8,998 bases of DNA from assembly GCA_965369995.1 (NCBI GenBank), contig CBDURO010000052.1, forward strand, positions 1 through 8,998, read 5' to 3'. A program made the position numbers and the translations under genes. Below the pieces are notes generated by a model that saw nothing but the letters and a program-made list of their open reading frames with translations, was not told the DNA's origin and searched no databases. How positions within the stretch are numbered: the stretch's first letter is position 1; every line of letters starts with the position of its first letter. The stretch is from JAHJCW01 sp965369995 (lineage in GTDB: Bacteria > Fidelibacterota > Marinisomatia > Marinisomatales > JAHJCW01). This document shows positions 6,767 to 8,998 of this stretch, piece by piece.

Positions 6767-7801
6767 CTATCCTTGGGAAGCAAGCCGCCGTACTTTTTGG
6801 AACTCGCGCTTTGCTTGATTATGCTCTTCAATTGTCGTAGTGAAAGTATGATAACCATCGCCTCGGGCGACAAAAAATAAATAATTGTTATCATCAGGAT
6901 AAAGTACCGCAAAAATTGAAGCCTTTCCAGGATTACTAATTGGTCCAGGCGGAAGTCCGCGATACAAATAGGTATTATACGGAGAGTCAATTTTTAAATC
7001 GGATAAACGCAAACGACGCGGTCCATCTTTGATAATATATTGAATAGTTGGATCGGCTTGTAGCAACATCCTTTTTTTCAACCGATTGCGATACACTGCA
7101 GCAATAATAGCGCGCTCACTATCAAATATTGCTTCTCCTTCAATGATAGACGCCATAGTTAAAATTTCATTTACTGTTAAGCCAATTTGTTCAGCACGTT
7201 CACGAAGATTTTCATTGAAGACTCCTTGAAACTCCGATACAATCTGTTTCAGTATTTCTTTCGGATCATTCTCGCTTTCTAAAAACAAATATGTGTCGGG
7301 ATACAAATAACCTTCTAAAGATTTTGCTTCTAATCCAAGTTCATTAATGAATTGTTCATCATAGCATAATGAAGATAATATTTCTGAACTTAAATCCATC
7401 GAATCAGAAATTATTTCTGTAACCTGTGATATAGTCCAGCCTTCCAGCAAAGTAACCTTAATCATTTCAGGATTACCTCGCACCAATTGTTTTATAATTC
7501 CATAATTATTTTTTGCATTTTTTAATGCAAAAATTCCAGCTGGTATTTTATTACTGTGTCCCATTAGTCTTGTTGCAGTAATAAACATATTCTTATTTGT
7601 TAGAATGTCTTTTTCTGCCAATAGATCAGTGATTTGTACAAGGGTAGCACCTTTTGGAATATTTACTTTTATTTTATTATCTATATTATTTTGCGGCCAA
7701 AATAAAAGTATTGTTCCTATCGCAATTAGACAAATAAGTATGCCTATTATAGTTAACGTAATTATATGAGTTAGATTATATTTTGGGGATTTATTTACCA
7801 T
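6767..7801 (-). CDS. mltG: Endolytic murein transglycosylase MltG
   Basis: MltG is an inner-membrane enzyme that cleaves nascent peptidoglycan glycan strands and is thought to terminate their synthesis. The 344-residue protein has a short cytoplasmic tail, one membrane helix (about 13-35), a LysM-like region, then the YceG/MltG catalytic domain. Visible signatures are LEGYLYPDTY (162-171), ASIIEGEA with the expected catalytic Glu221, AAVYRNRL (234-241), LQADPTIQY (247-255) and GLPPGPISNPG (282-292). The family more often has Lys or Glu where Gly222 sits, but the catalytic Glu is present. The start places the membrane helix correctly, and a canonical Bacteroidetes promoter lies immediately upstream, leaving an untranslated leader of only about 7 bases. 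It is the first gene of a two-gene unit with pcrA. Confidence 0.95.
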   Translation of the reverse strand: MVNKSPKYNLTHIITLTIIGILICLIAIGTILLFWPQNNIDNKIKVNIPKGATLVQITDLLAEKDILTNKNMFITATRLMGHSNKIPAGIFALKNAKNNYGIIKQLVRGNPEMIKVTLLEGWTISQVTEIISDSMDLSSEILSSLCYDEQFINELGLEAKSLEGYLYPDTYLFLESENDPKEILKQIVSEFQGVFNENLRERAEQIGLTVNEILTMASIIEGEAIFDSERAIIAAVYRNRLKKRMLLQADPTIQYIIKDGPRRLRLSDLKIDSPYNTYLYRGLPPGPISNPGKASIFAVLYPDDNNYLFFVARGDGYHTFTTTIEEHNQAKREFQKVRRLASQG

Positions 7802-7811
7802 TTTTGAGGCG

Positions 7812-7843
7812 CAAAGTTACATTCTATTTTAATGCAATGTCAA
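7812..7843 (-). promoter_or_regulatory. Bacteroidetes-type promoter of mltG-pcrA
   Basis: On the minus strand TTGACA (7843-7838) is followed, 21 bases after its TTG, by TAACTTTG (7819-7812), an exact match to the TAnnTTTG -7 consensus. Transcription should start near 7808, leaving only about 7 bases before the mltG ATG at 7801. The leader has no Shine-Dalgarno sequence. Confidence 0.8.
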
Positions 7844-7889
7844 TTTTTGTAATAATAATTTATACTCGTTTGGATCCATGTTAATATTG

Positions 7890-7921
7890 TTTGTTAAAGC
7901 ATAACACATATATTAATTTTG
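7890..7921 (+). promoter_or_regulatory. Bacteroidetes-type promoter of the small membrane protein and tRNA-Asp
   Basis: TTTG (7890-7893) is followed after 20 bases by TAATTTTG (7914-7921), an exact TAnnTTTG match. The expected transcription start is near 7925, about five bases before the ATG at 7930, so the mRNA is nearly leaderless. It is back to back with the mltG promoter; the two -33 elements are about 47 bases apart. Confidence 0.75.
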
Positions 7922-7929
7922 ACGCCACT

Positions 7930-8160
7930 ATGAGCGATAAAAAACAATCAAAAGTTGTTCATTTATTTGAAGGATGGGCATTTGGTAAAATTAATTACTT
8001 AATATTTTTAGCAGGATTATTGCTTATAGTGTTTGGTTATATTATTATGGCATTGGGTGAAGTTGACAGCTTCCAGAGTATTACACTTGCTCCTATTTTG
8101 CTATTTTTAGGATATGTAGTTGCTATACCAATAGCATTAATATATCGTACAAAAAAATAA
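7930..8160 (+). CDS. Small two-helix membrane protein, DUF3098-like
   Basis: This 76-residue protein has a charged N-terminus, then Phe-Gly-Lys-Ile-Asn-Tyr leading into a first membrane helix (about 23-42), a short loop with Gly-Glu-Val-Asp-Ser, a second helix (about 52-72) beginning Leu-Ala-Pro-Ile-Leu, and a basic tail. The Phe-Gly-x-x-Asn-Tyr entry and the Ala-Pro start of helix 2 resemble the Bacteroidetes DUF3098 family, whose function is unknown; assignment is by eye. The frame is open from 7891, but the ATG at 7930 is chosen because the promoter -7 element ends at 7921, so anything upstream is not transcribed from it. The stop codon ends 6 bases before tRNA-Asp, suggesting one joint transcript. 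Confidence 0.85.
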   Translation: MSDKKQSKVVHLFEGWAFGKINYLIFLAGLLLIVFGYIIMALGEVDSFQSITLAPILLFLGYVVAIPIALIYRTKK

Positions 8161-8166
8161 TTTTTT

Positions 8167-8241
8167 GGGATCGTAGTTCAGCTTGGTTAGAACGCCGGCC
8201 TGTCAAGCCGGAGGTCGCGGGTTCGAGCCCCGTCGATCCCG
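8167..8241 (+). tRNA. tRNA-Asp (anticodon GTC)
   Basis: The 75-base cloverleaf has a 7-bp acceptor stem GGGATCG/CGATCCC, a D-arm with TTCAGCTTGGTTAGAA, an anticodon stem CCGGC/GCCGG around loop CTGTCAA with anticodon GTC at 8202-8204, a T-arm with GGGTTCGAGCCCC and discriminator G. The 3' CCA is not encoded (the next bases are CTC) and must be added enzymatically. It starts 6 bases after the stop codon of the upstream gene and is followed 7 bases later by a terminator. It also borders the recombinase relic to its right. Confidence 0.98.
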
Positions 8242-8248
8242 CTCTTCT

Positions 8249-8290
8249 AAAACCTCTGTTTATCGACAATAAATGAGAGGTTTTCTTTTA
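8249..8290 (+). terminator. Intrinsic terminator after tRNA-Asp
   Basis: AAAACCTCT (8249-8257) pairs with AGAGGTTTT (8276-8284), and inside that TTTAT (8259-8263) pairs with ATAAA (8269-8273). This gives a long hairpin with a small internal bulge, followed by CTTTT. It lies just downstream of the tRNA on the same strand. Confidence 0.8.
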
Positions 8291-8299
8291 AAGGTAGTT

Positions 8300-8326
8300 T
8301 TGGTCTGGATTGGTCTTGTTTTGTCT
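8300..8326. repeat. Three 7-base direct repeats at exact 10-base spacing
   Basis: TTGGTCT occurs at 8300-8306 and 8310-8316, and the one-mismatch copy TTTGTCT at 8320-8326. The 10-base period puts all three on nearly the same face of the helix, as expected for protein-binding sites such as the arm-type sites of integrases. They lie between the tRNA terminator and the recombinase remnant. Confidence 0.6.
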
Positions 8327-8328
8327 CA

Positions 8329-8357
8329 AAATAGCAACCTGCTATTTATAGTTGCTA
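8329..8357. repeat. Overlapping inverted repeats next to the recombinase remnant
   Basis: AAATAGCA (8329-8336) and TGCTATTT (8340-8347) form a perfect 8-bp palindrome with a 3-base centre. TAGCAAC (8332-8338) also pairs with GTTGCTA (8351-8357), so two alternative hairpins compete. It could be a recombinase core-type site or a weak terminator-like structure; no good T-tract follows on either strand. Confidence 0.6.
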
Positions 8358-8364
8358 CATAGTA

Positions 8365-8743
8365 TCAAGCACCTGCCGTTTTTCGTAACGTATGAGTTGA
8401 TGCATTCTTAATACCTGCTTTATTGAATACAAATTTTACTCTATTATAAACCATATCACGGGTAAAATGTAATGGGGCAACATTAGCATATTTACGCTTT
8501 TAAAATATTGATCTCATTGTATCTGTATTAGGTATTGTTTTACTCTTTAAGAATTTGGTCTTTGGAAACCTAATCGAGTCTTTTTTTATACAATCCCAAG
8601 TAAATGTTGGATAAAGTATTTCACTCATCTTTGCTCCAGAAAATAAATAAATCAGTACCAAATTCAATACCAGAACACAATTTTCTGAAATCCCGTTTTT
8701 CAACCTTCAGCAGATTTTCCAGTCGGTGGGTCTCCTCACTCGC
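8365..8743 (-). pseudogene. Decayed tyrosine recombinase/integrase fragment
   Basis: Translating the minus strand across its breaks gives the core of a phage-type (tyrosine) integrase. One frame (8743 to about 8678) reads Ser-Glu-Glu-Glu-Thr-His-Arg-Leu and on to Lys-Arg-Asp-Phe-Arg-Lys-Leu, like the helix preceding the first catalytic box. After a frameshift near 8680 a second frame continues with IYLFSGAKMSEIL, equivalent to the family's Y-L-x-T-G-A-R-x-x-E-I-L, but with Lys (8629-8631) at the first catalytic Arg. TKFLKSKTIP follows, matching the family's TKTxKxRxVP strand. An in-frame TAA (8500-8502) interrupts it; the same frame then gives THTLRKTAGA, containing box II His (8392-8394) and Arg (8383-8385), before a TGA (8365-8367). 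The LGH box and nucleophilic Tyr are missing. It is therefore inactive. It lies 120-500 bases from tRNA-Asp, a common integration target, pointing tail-first towards it. Confidence 0.8.
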
Positions 8744-8829
8744 ACATATGTCAAAAAAATGTACCTTTCCAATGAAGTGGAAACACCTCTAATAAATACA
8801 ATTTTGATTGTCAATTTATTCATTTTCAT
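8707..8829 (-). pseudogene. Possible N-terminal remnant of the same recombinase gene
   Basis: A 40-codon minus-strand frame opens with Met-Lys-Met-Asn-Lys-Leu-Thr-Ile-Lys-Ile-Val-Phe and closes at TGA 8707-8709. The opening resembles the first strand of the arm-DNA-binding domain that starts many Bacteroidetes integrases, and it lies in the same frame as the later TGARxxE-like part. If so, most of the N-terminal domain is deleted, because a full gene would need several hundred more bases before the core. The similarity is short and could be chance. The 3' half of this frame overlaps the other-frame recombinase segment. Confidence 0.35.
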
Positions 8830-8891
8830 ATTTAAAATTTTAAACCTTGAGGGTATACGCGTAGACTACAACACAAATAAAGACTTTGGTA

Positions 8892-8929
8892 AGCTAAAAA
8901 CAACCCATAGCGGGTTGTTTTCTTTAGCT
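8892..8929. terminator. Strong hairpin with T-runs on both sides
   Basis: AAAACAACCC (8897-8906) and GGGTTGTTTT (8912-8921) form a perfect 10-bp stem with a 5-base loop. Outer AGCTAA/TTAGCT bases (8892-8897, 8924-8929) extend it. The stem ends in T-runs on both strands, so it could terminate transcription either way; on the minus strand it would stop transcripts entering from beyond the right edge. Confidence 0.75.
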
Positions 8930-8941
8930 ACTTGCGTAGCT
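8926..8941. promoter_or_regulatory. Small hairpin competing with the adjacent terminator
   Basis: AGCTAC (8926-8931) and GTAGCT (8936-8941) pair perfectly around a 4-base loop. Bases 8926-8929 are also needed for the outer part of the neighbouring terminator stem, so on RNA the two structures are mutually exclusive. The stop codon of the 18-codon ORF (8928-8930) lies inside this hairpin. Confidence 0.5.
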
Positions 8942-8984
8942 GTAATATGATTCTGATAATAATAACAATATACCTTGTAAGCAT
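8928..8984 (-). CDS. Possible 18-residue leader peptide
   Basis: On the minus strand an ATG at 8984 opens an 18-codon frame ending in TAG. It is preceded by GAGGTGAT (8998-8991), fully complementary to the 16S anti-Shine-Dalgarno tail and at the ideal spacing of six bases. No other gene in the window has so strong a site. The peptide is hydrophobic and basic (Ile-rich centre; Arg at 4, 11 and 17, Lys at 18). Immediately downstream come two competing hairpins, one overlapping the stop codon, an arrangement like an attenuation leader. It could also be a small membrane-active peptide or a decayed gene start. The upstream promoter is outside the window. Confidence 0.4.
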   Translation of the reverse strand: MLTRYIVIIIRIILQLRK

Positions 8985-8998
8985 TAGTATATCACCTC

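Noticed and set aside
6760..6990. Minus-strand 76-codon frame overlapping the end of mltG
   Set aside because: It lies in a different frame inside a clear mltG coding region and has no independent start signals.
8726..8950. Plus-strand 74-codon open frame
   Set aside because: It lies opposite the recombinase remnant and hairpins, has no recognisable domain, and crosses the terminator stem; it looks like a chance open frame.
8987..8998. The plus-strand edge ends ATCACCTC, like the 3' end of 16S rRNA
   Set aside because: The bases before it do not match the conserved 16S 3' helix; the signal is better explained as a minus-strand Shine-Dalgarno sequence.

Overview
The window is AT-rich DNA, probably from a member of the Bacteroidota/Ignavibacteria (FCB) group. 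The support is two textbook Bacteroidetes-type promoters (TTG/TTTG, then TAnnTTTG about 20 bases later), mostly weak or absent Shine-Dalgarno sequences, a secretion signal ending in A-Q, and a small membrane protein resembling the Bacteroidetes DUF3098 family. The phylum-level call is inference; I cannot name a species.

Layout, right to left for the main minus-strand block. (1) A divergent promoter region (7802-7929) drives mltG then pcrA on the minus strand, ending in a strong hairpin/T-tract terminator at 4528-4552. On the plus strand it drives a 76-residue membrane protein followed 6 bases later by tRNA-Asp(GTC) and a terminator. (2) A second minus-strand operon starts near 4458: fur, feoA, feoB, a 50-residue FeoB-associated Cys-rich membrane protein, and a 283-residue membrane protein of unknown family. 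Every junction overlaps or abuts. After a 59-base gap with a tandem repeat comes a small membrane protein with three His-x-His pairs, then, running off the left edge, the signal peptide of a secreted or outer-membrane protein. The block reads as a ferrous-iron import cassette: FeoB is the GTP-gated permease, FeoA and the Cys-rich peptide are accessories, Fur is the iron sensor at the operon head, and three poorly characterised envelope proteins extend it. (3) Right of the tRNA (8285-8998) there is no intact long gene. On the minus strand lies a decayed tyrosine recombinase with a frameshift, two in-frame stops, a Lys where the first catalytic Arg should be and no Tyr box. It is the likely relic of an element once integrated at tRNA-Asp. 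At the far right edge a very short ORF has a near-perfect Shine-Dalgarno sequence and is followed by mutually exclusive hairpins resembling an attenuator.

The most interesting items are the compressed, extended Feo operon with its unknown 8-segment membrane protein and HxH protein, the tRNA-adjacent recombinase relic with 10-base-phased repeats, and the attenuator-like leader. Nothing here can be declared a new system from sequence alone.
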